NCBI RefSeq assembly: GCF_001723175.1
Contig: NC_064655.1
Span: 1,798,001 to 1,862,000 of the forward strand
Direction of reading: 5' to 3'
Length of the DNA: 64,000 nt
From: Penicillium oxalicum
Lineage: Eukaryota > Ascomycota > Eurotiomycetes > Eurotiales > Aspergillaceae
Positions 24,765 through 35,783 of the stretch are shown here, piece by piece. Both the position numbers and the translations under genes were made by a program. Numbering within the stretch: the stretch's first letter is position 1; each line of letters opens with the position of its first letter. The notes under the pieces were generated by a model. The model saw nothing but the letters and a program-made list of their open reading frames with translations, made no database searches and had not been told where the DNA came from.

Positions 24765-25736
24765 CTAGATCTGCTCCAGCAAATCGCCGTGATCCAGGTC
24801 CATCTCGTCATGGTCCCGTCGATCCTGGGGCACATATCCCTCGATCGAGCCTCCCTTGGCGTCTTCTGGTCGCCACTGAGGTGCACTTGCCGATGAAGTA
24901 TGACTCCGTTCGTTCTCTTTGATCTGAACATCCATGCGCCCTCCGTGATATGGCAAATTGGCGTCTCCACGCTCCACAGCAAGCTCGTGTGCGCGCTGGG
25001 GGTCCTGAATCTTCATTTTCCCTAGATCCGCCGCCACCGATGTCGCCGACGGCGCGGCGTCGGTTCGGCGTCGGGGCCGTTTGGCGCGAGCTTCTTCCAA
25101 GAGTTCAATTGCTGCACTGCGACCTTCACCCGCTCGTCGTTCCCAAACGGGCGATTCAGTGAGTTGGACGCGGATGAACAAGGCTCTCTCGGCACAGGCC
25201 TCAGAGCACCATTTCTGTAACTTGTCGCGCGGGACAATATCCATGCTGCGACCGCGTCCACCGGGACCACTGCCTTTTGCACCCCATTTAAATTGAAACA
25301 ATTGGTTTCTGCCTCGTTCTGGGCGATGTTCGCGGGGACAGAGTGTGTAGCCACAATTTCCCTCATTGTTGCGTTCCATGATGAGGCTGTCGTAGTCGCT
25401 GGCGCGAAAGATTGTCATGGCAGATTTGAAGGCTTTTGCATCGGCGGGAGACGGGGCCGCTGGGTCGGCATTCGGAGAGGAAGGCAGCTCCAGAAGCTCA
25501 ATGATCCGGTCCAAAATCATTGTTTCGGTGTCCTTTTGGGCTTGGATCTGATGTGCATGCTGAAGGGCAATTCCTAAGTGTTGCGGTGTGGCGCGGGGTC
25601 GGCCGGATAGGAACTTTTCTTGCTCTTCCTCCGAGGGCAGAGGGGACGGATTCACGAGTTGATCTGCGTTGGCGGCGTATGCGGAGGGAAGGGAAGTCGT
25701 GAGGGCGGACGTGGAGGATCGTTGCTGTGATGCCAT
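24765..25736 (-). CDS. RNA polymerase II CTD phosphatase, Rtr1/RPAP2 family
   Basis: Single exon of 323 residues. The Rtr1/RPAP2 zinc module is visible: Cys128 and Cys133 in NCGYTLCP and Cys177 and Cys181 in KWCSEACAERA, giving the C-x4-C ... C-x3-C spacing of the family. The preceding DYDSLIMERN and following ALFIRVQL segments also fit. Rtr1 removes Ser5 (and Tyr1) phosphate from the Pol II C-terminal domain and takes part in polymerase import. The N-terminal 45 residues and the acidic C-terminus are low complexity and probably disordered. Convergent with eS17. Function is by family; the level of phosphatase activity of this family has been debated. Confidence 0.9.
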   Translation of the reverse strand: MASQQRSSTSALTTSLPSAYAANADQLVNPSPLPSEEEQEKFLSGRPRATPQHLGIALQHAHQIQAQKDTETMILDRIIELLELPSSPNADPAAPSPADAKAFKSAMTIFRASDYDSLIMERNNEGNCGYTLCPREHRPERGRNQLFQFKWGAKGSGPGGRGRSMDIVPRDKLQKWCSEACAERALFIRVQLTESPVWERRAGEGRSAAIELLEEARAKRPRRRTDAAPSATSVAADLGKMKIQDPQRAHELAVERGDANLPYHGGRMDVQIKENERSHTSSASAPQWRPEDAKGGSIEGYVPQDRRDHDEMDLDHGDLLEQI

Positions 25737-26849
25737 GGTATATGGTCACAGCGGGAAGACTGCTGGTTAAGATCAAAGGTCCCTCGGGGCTTTAATTTCG
25801 TTTTTATTTTTCTCTAGCCCTTTTGATCTTGTAAAAGTAGTGGAGCCGACAGTGGGGGTGTGAGAGAGAGGGGAAGGGAGAGAGGGATGTATGTGTGTGT
25901 GAGAGAGAGAGAGAGACAGAGAAAGAAAAGCTCAAGGAACCTGTGGCCTCGAAGTTTGACAAAGGTCGGTCGGTAATGTACGCAAAGCGGAAGAGGCAAA
26001 TCTCGTGGGGAAATGATGTCGCCAAGCAGAACAGACTCGAATCAGGACGGAGTACTACATGTAAGCTTCACTGCTTCTCGGCAGCGTCCTAGCTCTGCTG
26101 AGTTCTATACTTGAAGTCACTCTTCCTTCAGGAAAAATTCATATGGAGGTGATCAGAGCATGATGGAAGTCACACTAGTAAGTTGGGAACATTGCTTAGC
26201 AGAGAAAACTGCATTATTACTTCCTACTTTGCTAGCAGTCTAGCAGTGCATGAAATCCCTATACGGGGGTCGCAACCTAGATAGCTTCGTTCAGATCTCA
26301 CCTGTTGCCAGAACACTTGTTACAGTTAGTCTACCGTTTCGGGTCTACAGTCGCAGAAGGTACATAGGTAGCACCGGGCAGAGAGCACGAGCTAGAGCAT
26401 TGCTACTCTATGTCTCCAGGTCTGACAATGCTGAGCAGTGAGTACATCCATAGTACAAGAGTGTCCGCCTATTATAGTAGCAGCGTCAGGACGAATATGC
26501 AGGAGAGTAGACGTGCATTTGATAGATAACAGTCAGATACATGGTTTTCGATCACCATGTCTATATGGGTATTGGCAGACCTACGGGCAACATGGGCACC
26601 TTTTATCATTGTAACTGCGATATTTTTCTTTTGTTTTACAGTTTCAACAATCACAGACGAGAAAATACGAGTAAAGTCGTTTCCACGGGTAGGGGCTGGG
26701 GTGGTTCCATGACGGTCGTCATGGACAAGTACTTCACAGCAACCTGACAGCGACACTCCACATCAAAGTACTCCCGTTTCATCCCGTGGATCAGCAGGAC
26801 ATTCTCCTTGTCACAAACTTCCTGGCGAACCTCGACTTGGATCTGGATG

Positions 26850-26886
<37 letters not shown>

Positions 26887-27471
26887 ACCTTTTCCAAAAT
26901 TCTTGTTCTCTACACTTCTTGAGTACTGTCGCTGGAGGACTTTAGCCTGGACACCAGCCGCCGATCGCCAGTGGAGCCAACCGCTCTGCGTGTCTCCCTC
27001 ATCCCGCCTGGTGACGACCACCCACCTCACTCTCTCACCCTGCTCGTCCCGCAATCTCCCACTTCATCCATCCGGTCCTTTTGTGCGACGACCGGTTGCT
27101 TGTGTATGCTCTCCCTCCCTCCTGTCCCATTTCTCTGGTGGAATCCCTTCCTTTTCCTCGTGGTAGACTCGGGTGAGTTCAACAGCCCCTCTTGCCGTCT
27201 CCCCCCTCATCGCTCTTAGGCACCCATCTCCCCTCCACTCCCCAGAACTCTTTCGTCATTCGGGTCTCCCTCCGTGCCTCGGGCAACCATTGACGAGCGG
27301 ATGCAAGCTCAAAGCATCAGTGCCCACGTTGAGCATCTCCCCAGAGTAGATTGCGCTAACCTCTTGGCCTGGGACAGCTCTCGTGGCCCTTAGTTGATCC
27401 CGCATTTGCTTGTTGAGTATCCTGGTGCTTCCTCACCCGTTCCCCTCCGAACTTGGGTATCTTCTGGCCAG
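25737..27471. other. Intergenic / Bbc1 upstream region
   Basis: About 1.7 kb between divergent genes. It contains a GA/GT-rich block near 25861-25925, a perfect GA run (26852-26885) and a strongly pyrimidine-rich stretch (about 26990-27300) that is probably the Bbc1 promoter and 5' leader. An in-frame ATG-free extension reaches upstream of 27472, but the SH3 domain starts right after the chosen ATG. No other gene was recognised. Confidence 0.55.
26852..26885 (+). repeat. (GA)n microsatellite
   Basis: About 17 uninterrupted GA units, some 590 bp upstream of the Bbc1 start codon. Confidence 0.95.
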
Positions 27472-30400
27472 ATGTCCAACCCGCCTTTTACGGTCCGAGC
27501 GGTCTTTGAATATGCTTCAGGCCACGATGATGACCTGAGCTTCCCCATCGGCCAAATCGTGACCGTCACGGCGGTGGAGGATGACGATTGGTATTACGGT
27601 GAATACACAGATGGGGCGGGGACCAAGCAGGAGGGCATATTTCCCAAGAACTTTGTCGAGAAATATGAACCTCCTGCACCCCCACGACCAACACGGCCCA
27701 GCCGACCGAAGAAGGAGGCTGAGCCTGCTCCTACGGAACCTCCAGTCGCAGCAACGGAAAGGCAGCCGCAGGTCGAGCCCGAGATTGCGGAGCCCGCTTC
27801 CGCGCCTGTTGAGGTACCAGCTCCCAAGCAGGCTCAGCCAGAACCTCCTCAATCTCCCCGGGAGATTTCAAATCCGGTCGCCGAGCCCTATGTATCGCAT
27901 CAGCCTCCCTCACAACCGGCCGCGACTACTGCAGCTCCTGCTGCATCCTCAGTGGCCGCGCCGCCTCCGGTAGCTAAGAGCACCAAGCCTCCACCTCCTG
28001 CGGTTGCGGATAAACCCTCCGGGTCTTCCTTCAAGGATCGAATTGCGGCCTTCAATCAGTCTGCTGCCGCACCAGTTGCTCCCTTTAAACCTGGTGGTTC
28101 CCAGCAGTCCACCTCGTTCATCAAGAAACAGTTTGTGGCTCCACCCCCTAGCAAAGATTCCTTCGTCCCTCCGCCGCGGGAGCCCGCGCCAAAGGTATAC
28201 AGAAGAGAAGAAGACCCCGATGTCAAGGAGCAATTGGCGCGTGAGCCGCCAGTCTCGGAAGCCCGACCGCCTCCGTCTGCCTCGGTGTCCATGCCCAGCG
28301 CTGAAGAAGGGTCTGAGGACCAACCAAAACCGACCAGCCTGAAGGAGCGTATTGCGCTTTTGCAGAAGCAGCAGTTGGAGCAGTCCCAGCGCCACGCCGA
28401 GGCAGCGCAGAAGAAGGAAAAGCCCAAGGCTCCTAAGAAACCCGTCGAGCCGCAACCGGAATCCGCTGAAGCCGAAATTGGTTCGGAAACCTCTCCCACC
28501 GACGCTGCGAGCACAGCTCGCGATCCTAGCGTGGAAACTGTACGTGCCCGAGCACCCCCGCCTCAGCCAGCTCCCCTCTCCCCCTCGGAGGAAGTTGCAA
28601 GCGAGTCAAATGATGCCGATTATTCTGCGGCGGCAGACTCGGAAGATGCTGGAGAGACTTCTGCAAGCAAGCCCGAGGACGAGGAGCAATCTCGCAAGGA
28701 ATCCACCCATGCAGTTGAGAAACAAGGCGAAGAAGCAGATGTTGAGGAGGATGCAGTGGAGGCAGAGGATGAGGAGGAAGAAGAAGAAGAAGTCGACCCA
28801 GAAACCAGGCGCAGAATGGAACTTCGCGCGCGAATGGCCAAGATGAGTGGCGGCATGGGCATGATGGGACTTTTCGGTCCTCCAGGTGGTCTTCCAGGCA
28901 TGGGACCTCCACCAGCAACTCGCAAACCCAAGACTCCCGGGGAATCTGAAAAACGGTTCGTGGAGCCGGAGCCGACCTCCCCTCTACATGCTCCTCCTGT
29001 CCCATTGCCTGGGATGAACGTGGGTGCTATGATTCCTGCCACTGTAGAAAAGGAGGATGATACTCAGGAGGAAGAGCATGGGTCGACACTAGTTTCAGAG
29101 CAGCATCCCCCACGAGAGGTGCCAGATGTCGAGGATGTCGTACGTGATATCCCTCTGTCACGTCGATCAACCGACAGGGCCCCCCCGGTCCCATCTACCG
29201 GTACGTTACCCCTTTCTCCCTCTCGATAGTCCTGTAATCACGGGCCCGCTGACCACATGCGAATAGAACGCACCGCTGCGGTGCCTCCAGTGCCAGAGTC
29301 GCGCCCGGTGCCACCACCTCCAGTGCCCGCTGAAGCCCCCAGATCGCCGCCTTCAGTTCCATCAGGTTCGTGAATTCCCCTGAACATTTCATATCCGGTT
29401 TTCAAGCCTCCAAAGTTGACCAGTTTCCAGGCCGGCCGGCACCTCCTCCACCGAGGCCCTCCACGGGTGATGAGTCCGATGACGAACTCTCCGTCCACGC
29501 GGGGAACCTATCTCTGAACGAGTCAGGTCAAACGCCTGCAGTCCCAGCTCCAGCGCTCCCCGATCGGGTGGATGCTCGTCGTCCCTCGACATATGACGCG
29601 TCCCCTCCATCAACTGCGACCTCGGTCGCCGAAAAGAGAGCAAGTCGCCCACCACCTCCGATCCCAACAAATCCACCATTGCCTCCATCACAGAGCCGCG
29701 CGCCTCCTCCACCTCCTCCTGGCCAGCTCCGTCGACGTTCTACCGTTGACAGTCACACGAGTGCGCCGAGACAGGCCGGTGACGATACTGAAGGCGAAGT
29801 TACTGAGTATGATGGGGATTACGACACTGATATTGCATCAAGCGCCAAATACAAGGACGCCTTGAAGGCCCATGAGCGGGAATCCAGTATTGACGAGGGC
29901 ACCATCACCGACGATCATTCTACCTATTCGCCCCGAAGCCCTACTGAATCTCGTCTGCCTCCACCACTCCCTCCTACTGTTGCTCCTCGGGGCGTCCCTC
30001 CTCCTCCACCCAGTCAACCACCGCGCAATGCCCGCGCCTCTATTGACACGCCGCGTGGACCACCTCCTCTCCCGCCTTCTCGTGACGCCCCCCGTGGAAC
30101 CGGAGTGACCCCCGAAGATGAGGAATACGATCCATTCAACTACTCCGCTCCTCAACATGGGCTACCTGACCCTCCCGCACCGCCGAGCGGGCGACCGGAG
30201 GTTCCGCCTCTTCAGACTCCGCAGGCTACGACTGGGGATTACGCCAATGCGTACGAGGCATCTCCAGTAACAAGTCCAGTTCACGAGCGGCCAAGCTCAC
30301 TTCTTGAAAAGAGGCCATCTCTGGCGCCACCCCCTCCTCCCCCTCAGTCGCAAGCTCCCCCTATGCCTTCCCCCTCTGCTGCTCGGAGTGGACGAGCATC

Positions 30401-31235
30401 GATGGATCTGATGCGTAATCAGCGGCGATCCATGGATGTAACTCGTCCGTCGATTGACCAAAGCTTCATCGCCACCGATGTTGATCTTGGTGAAGGCTCC
30501 TTGTGGTGGAGTCAGCCCAACATGATTCCCCCAGTCTTCCAGAACCGCAAGGATGTACTGTTCGAAATCGAGGAGTCATCTGTCCCGAACCAAGGCGGCT
30601 CGACTACTATTTCAAAGGATGTTTATGTTCTGTTCATGGACTATTCGCAGACAGTGGTGACGGTCCAGTATGATAGCAAGAATCCCGCAGATGCCGCTTT
30701 GGAACAGCGCCATGAACCTCCTCCCCATCAACCCCGCCAAGATCAACTGGAGCAGGCCCATTTCCAGATTGGGACCCGAATCTCGGAGGCTGTCAATGCT
30801 GTTCAGAGCTCGACCGTTAGCGATGGGACTCCATTTGGACTGGTCCAGCACCTTTTGAAACCACTGTCTGGGGTCCTTCTTCCCGTTGGAACTCGCGCCT
30901 ACGGAGCCTTGGTCTATTCGAATCTCGCCAATGCATCGGTGTCACAGAATGATGAGATTCGGGCTGGTGACATCGTCAGCTTCCGCAATGCTCGATTCCA
31001 GGGTCATCGTGGCACAATGCACCAGAAGTACAGTGCCGAGGTTGGCAAGCCCGACCATGTAGGAATTGTTGTCGATTGGGATGGTACTAAAAAGAAGATC
31101 CGGGCTTGGGAGCAGGGACGGGAAAGCAAGAAGGTGAAGATGGAGAGCTTCAAGCTTAATGACCTTCGCAGTGGCGAGTGCAAGGTATGGCGCGTGATGC
31201 CTCGCAGCTGGGTCAGCTGGGAGTCAGCAAGATAA
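27472..31235 (+). CDS. Bbc1-type SH3 protein of actin patches
   Basis: Three exons (27472-29200, 29267-29365, 29431-31235) give 1210 residues. Residues about 6-66 form an SH3 domain (AVFEYASGHDDDLSFPIGQ ... DDDWYYGEY ... GIFPKNFVEKYE). A very long Pro-, Ala- and Glu-rich middle follows, with an acidic run of Glu before about residue 445 and many PPPP blocks that can bind profilin and SH3 partners. From about residue 967 (LWWSQPNMIPP) to the end lies the conserved Bbc1/Aim3 C-terminal domain with a cysteine-protease-like fold. Yeast Bbc1 restrains Las17/WASP-driven Arp2/3 actin assembly at endocytic sites. The start is the ATG immediately before the SH3 domain; an upstream in-frame extension is not conserved-looking. 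Confidence 0.9.
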
Positions 31236-32624
31236 CTTGATGCATGACTGCCCCTGGTCCTGCATCTTTCGAAACGGCACCACCGATCGTGAGCCCTAGT
31301 TTGGACATCCCACGCGTGACCTATAAATGTGTTTGTGCAAGGGGTCTTTCACATTGCGCATGCTCTCGACCTCTCCCTGCGAACCAGATCTGTGCTGATA
31401 ATATCACTTCCCATCACTTCCCTCCCGTCTCCTGTCCGTCTTTCCGTTTGCGAGATTTCTGCTCATGTAGTTATGAAGCGCCTGGGACACTTTGTTTCTG
31501 ATGAAAAATGAGCAAGCGTGCACTCTCTATTGCTAATTTCAAATTTTTCTTACGTCCTCCCCGATATATGTGCAATGAATCCTCGACGGTAGGAGCATTG
31601 CTTGCCAGTTCCCTTGACACTCTTGTTTCGTCTTGTCTTTTTGCTCTTCCCTTGTATCTATTGCCGACTTATGCATTCTGACACGATATAAGAGGCTGTA
31701 TGCTAGTGCAACTTGACCCCAAGAAAGATATCTCCTACCTGGAATTCAGCTAGAGATCACCGGTCCAGAGAAAGGGATGATGGCCCCTGCTCATCGGATT
31801 CCCACGACGGCTTTTTTTTCGAAGTACCAAGCAAAGCAATACCTTAGAAAGAGTGCTCGTAAGACCCCTTAGCATTTGGAGATCTCAGCCCTGAGCCTTC
31901 ATCCAAATATCCATCTAGCCTGTGTCCAAGCCTCCGTCGGACCCTGACTTGATGCAGTCCTCCATTTAACCCTCGGTTCAACTGTTCCAAGCAGTAAAAC
32001 TAGCTCACAGAAGTTAAAATTCTGATGGCAAGTTGACATTCGACCACTGGCGGTAGCTTTCAAAAACGATACCTCACTTATGTTCTTTCAGAGACAAGCG
32101 ATGTATGAACTTCTCCTGGTCATCAAACGCTATACCTCAATAGAGCACCTAGTCAAGATCGCCGAAAGTACTCTACGACTTTCGAAATTGGAGAATAGGA
32201 TAGCATAGGTGGAGCTAATGATATTGTTCGACACTGTGGTTCCAGGTTCCAGAACCGGTCCATGTCCAATGTGTCGTTATTGATAGTTTGTCAATGGAAT
32301 GAAATCAGACTCTTACCGCAAGGTTTCGGTTTTTTCAACGACGCATAGTACCTTGAATGAAATAGAGAATAGGCATTCCGGCGCAGGAGGGGGTTGGCTC
32401 CATGCTGTGTCAAGCGTCAGTCACGGTCGAACATGCAAGAGTCATCTATCGACATAACAAGACATGGTGAGTAGCGGAGAAGAGAGATTGTAGTTTATAT
32501 TGTGGCAATAAAGGTTGATATGAATCTCTCTCTCGCAAGGTTATAATGAAATTGAAAAGGGTCTTGGAAAAGAAGATGAGGGATGGTAGTTGAAAAAGAA
32601 AATTTGTGAAAAGCAAAAATGTAA
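31236..32624. other. Intergenic between Bbc1 and tRNA-Phe
   Basis: About 1.4 kb with no recognisable coding region; the first few hundred bases are probably the Bbc1 3' UTR. Confidence 0.6.
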
Positions 32625-32716
32625 TGGGACAAGCCAGGCTCGAACTGGCGACTTTACGATAACAGAGACAGAAGTTGTTCTTCAGTCGTACACTCTCCCA
32701 GCTGAGTTATTATCCC
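32625..32716 (-). tRNA. tRNA-Phe(GAA) with intron, copy 1
   Basis: On the minus strand the acceptor arms GGGATAA/TTGTCCC pair (one G-T), followed by discriminator A. The D arm contains AACTCAGCTGGGAGAG, the anticodon stem TACGA/TCGTA encloses loop CTGAAGA with anticodon GAA, and the T arm is GCCAG-TTCGAGC-CTGGC. A 19-nt intron starts one base after the anticodon, the canonical 37/38 position. Total 92 nt, or 73 nt after splicing. A TTTT-type terminator follows within the AT-rich flank. The sequence is identical to the copy at 35310 in opposite orientation. Confidence 0.95.
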
Positions 32717-32960
32717 ATTGCATGTTTTTCTTACAATTTTTTGCCAATATATACTATCTTGAAGCAGCATCGCTCATTAAGCGGCAAAGCACCCCCTTTA
32801 CCCCATCCTTACTACTCAATCAACCCAGACCCACGTGACCGTGTTATCAGCCAGGCTGTGATCTGCGGTAGATGGTGGCCACCCGAAAGAAGCTCCGGCC
32901 CAGAGACGTCTCGAGCTTTCAATCACCCCCCGCCGAAGCTACCCAAATAAAGTGCACAAA

Positions 32961-34383
32961 ATGGGTGGAGATCTTAATTTGAAGAAGTAAGGAATTATCT
33001 CCTCGGACGACTTCTCGTGTTTTACTTGCTCCAGCATTCAAGCAAGCTATGCGCCGCATTACTAACTAATGTCGCAGGTCATGGCATCCGTCGCTGCTCC
33101 GCAATCAGGAGCGCGTATGGCAGCAGGAGAAGCGCGCTCTGGAGGAGCGCAAAAAGGTCGAACAACTTCGACGTGAGCGAGAAGAAGAGCGTCAAATCCA
33201 AGAGCTGCAACGTCTTCAGGAAGCTTCGGGCAAAGCCGCGCCTCAATCACGGGTCGACTGGATGTACCAGGCGCCTTCCAGCTCCACAGGCCATTATTCG
33301 GAGGAGATGGAAGGATATCTTCTAGGCAAGCGACGAATCGACGGTATCCTGTTGAAGAATGATGCAGACAACCAGAAGCTCGAAAAAGGTGCGGACGTGG
33401 TTGGGGCCAACGCGGCGGCTGGTCCGTCGGTCGGCTCTGCGCGTGACACCATGACCAAGGTTCTCAACGACCCACTTCTCGAGGTCAAGAAGAGAGAGCA
33501 GGCCGCGTATGAAGCTGCTGTCATGGAGGCCGCTCGGCGAAGGGAAAGAGAGGCGCGCCGCAAAGGTGAAAGTGGTCGTGATCGAGATCGGGATCATCGC
33601 CACCGAGATCATGATTCGAAGCGCCGACGATACAGCGATGATAGAGAAGATGATCGTCGACACAGATCGCACCGCAGTGACCGCCGCTATCGCTCAAGAT
33701 CGCCTGTCTCCCCGGAGAGGACGCACCGGAGGCATCGAAGTGAGCGTGACCGCCGCAGGGATGACAGACGTCGAGTTGAGGATAGGGATCGTCGCCATGA
33801 GGATAGGGATCATCGCGAGGATCGACCCCGAGCGGACCGCGATCGTGATGAATATTCTCACCACGGGGAGAGGAGAGATTCGTATTCCAGCCGTGCAGGC
33901 GATCGAGACTCTGGATCAAGGCGCAATCATGACCAGGATCACGAGGGATCTCAACGCAGATCCTCTCCACGTCGAAAATCACCGCCCGCAACCCGGGACT
34001 CAAAGCGCCATGACTATGCGAGCGAAGACCGTCGCGAGCCTCCCCGACGAGACCACATCAACCGCAATGATTCTTTCCATCGCAGTCGTGGCCTGCCTCC
34101 CGGCCAAAACGGATCCAGCAGACCAGATCCCAAGATTCAAGAAGCCGAGCGTCTCCGCAAACTTGCAGAGATGCAGTCGAATGCGAATGATCTCGAGAGT
34201 GAACGACGTCAACGCCTTGCGGACATTACTGCGAAGGAGGAACAAGAGAAAGAGGCAGACGACAAGCAGCGCTCAGACCGCGGTCGATTCATATCCAAGG
34301 TGCATCAACGCGCGCAAGAGGATAGTCTTGACGAGCGCATCCGACGCAGTCGCGGTGGACTTTCTAAAATGGACGAGGATTAA
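32961..34383 (+). CDS. Pre-mRNA-splicing factor CWC25
   Basis: Two exons, 32961-32986 and 33078-34383, code for 443 residues. The 26-nt first exon encodes MGGDLNLKK; the intron has an ACTAACTAAT branch region and the second exon resumes with SWHPLLRNQERVWQQE. This is the CIR-type N-terminal domain of Cwc25, which enters the spliceosome with Prp2/Prp16 action to promote the first step. The DWMYQAP motif and EGYLLGKRRID near residues 76-105 are also typical. The C-terminal half is a long Arg/Asp/His/Ser-rich (RS/RD) region, probably disordered. The last residues GGLSKMDED fit the family end. Without the tiny first exon the gene would lack its invariant MGGDLNLKKSWHP start. Confidence 0.95.
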
Positions 34384-35309
34384 ATTCTGACATCCCTGGT
34401 TGTCCTGGGCTACTGCAGGTCTCGATTCCTTTGGGGGTGAATTCTATAGATCTTGCATCGCATATCAAATCTTATTTACGGGGCTCCTCCACTATTACCA
34501 TCTCTGGTTTCTTGTCGATAGGCGCTGTAATGAGGTCGGGCTACAGAACATGATACAGCCATAGCAATTCTGCAGCCACTTTGTAGTATCATGTCCGCAG
34601 TGACTGGCTTAGCCGGCTACCCTAGCCCAAATTATTTTTACTGCCTCTTCTTTGGCTTATTGACGCTCTAGCACCCCAAACCTAATAATGCTTCAAATTG
34701 CAATCGCAATCGTCAGATTTCGCAAGCCGATCAGTCGTCACCACTTTTGGTCTTCATAGTTGCCATACCTTAAGCCGGTCTGCGGTTTGGGTAGGTCCTT
34801 GGTCACCTGAACTTCCGGCGAAGGAGTCTAACCACCGATCGATCATTAACAGCGCATCCATGTCCATTGAGGACTTAGGAATATATAAAAATAGGTAGAG
34901 CGCAGTGCCCAGTCCCACGGATGTGGAAAACATAACTGAAACGCAAATTCTCGGTCATAACTGAATGTAGATCATGCTGGGCAGTCTAATTCTCAACAAG
35001 GTGAAAGCAATCTGACGTTACCATAATGGTACTTGGCATACGAGCCAGATATAAATTGAATGTCTCCAGATGCACCAACACAATATCTGGGAGCTGTTCG
35101 TTGATATCGATGGAATGAAATACATACACAAAGGCATGATTAAGCAAAAGGTATACCTTAATAAATTGAACCGTAATCAAGCCGGTTCGATAGGCAAACT
35201 TGGACATTTTCAGAAACGGTCGCTCGACTACATACAAATGAGAGGAACTACGAGTGAGTAAAATATTCAAAGAATATAATTATAAAAAATTGGAAGTTAA
35301 ACATGAAAT
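34384..35309. other. Intergenic between CWC25 and the second tRNA-Phe
   Basis: CWC25 3' region followed by AT-rich sequence; no coding region recognised. Confidence 0.6.
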
Positions 35310-35401
35310 GGGATAATAACTCAGCTGGGAGAGTGTACGACTGAAGAACAACTTCTGTCTCTGTTATCGTAAAGTCGCCAGTTCGAGCCTGGCTTGTCCC
35401 A
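35310..35401 (+). tRNA. tRNA-Phe(GAA) with intron, copy 2
   Basis: Same 92-nt sequence as the copy at 32625-32716, here on the plus strand. Anticodon GAA is at 35343-35345, the 19-nt intron at 35347-35365, and the T arm GCCAGTTCGAGCCTGGC carries the B box. A T-run right after the gene (ACATTTTTG) is the likely Pol III terminator. Confidence 0.95.
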
Positions 35402-35783
35402 TTACATTTTTGCAATTTTGCAATTGCCAACAGCCTCGTCCCTGGGCTAATTTTCTTGCTGAAGAACACCTTTTTTTTCTCTCCATTTAATAAACCCCCA
35501 GTTATTCATGTAGCAACAAACATTTCATAGGAGTTTCATCCTAGATAAAAGGCCGTCATGTCCAGGCTGCACCATCTACCCATCTGGTTTACAGCCCCCG
35601 AGCATCTACGTCCATATTGACCAAGGACTGACTGATGTACATTGACACTCGATATTGACTTTACATTGATGTCTGACATTAACGTGTGTGGGATTGGCAT
35701 TTGGTATTGATGGTTCGTATTGATATGTAATTATGATGTTCAAGATTGAATCTTCATGAAGATCCTTTGGGAGCAGATGCCAC

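Noticed and set aside
32590..32838. Similar open frames at 32590-32838 (+) and 35248-35469 (-) that share a peptide
   Set aside because: The shared peptide is the antisense translation of the two tRNA-Phe genes, not a protein repeat family.
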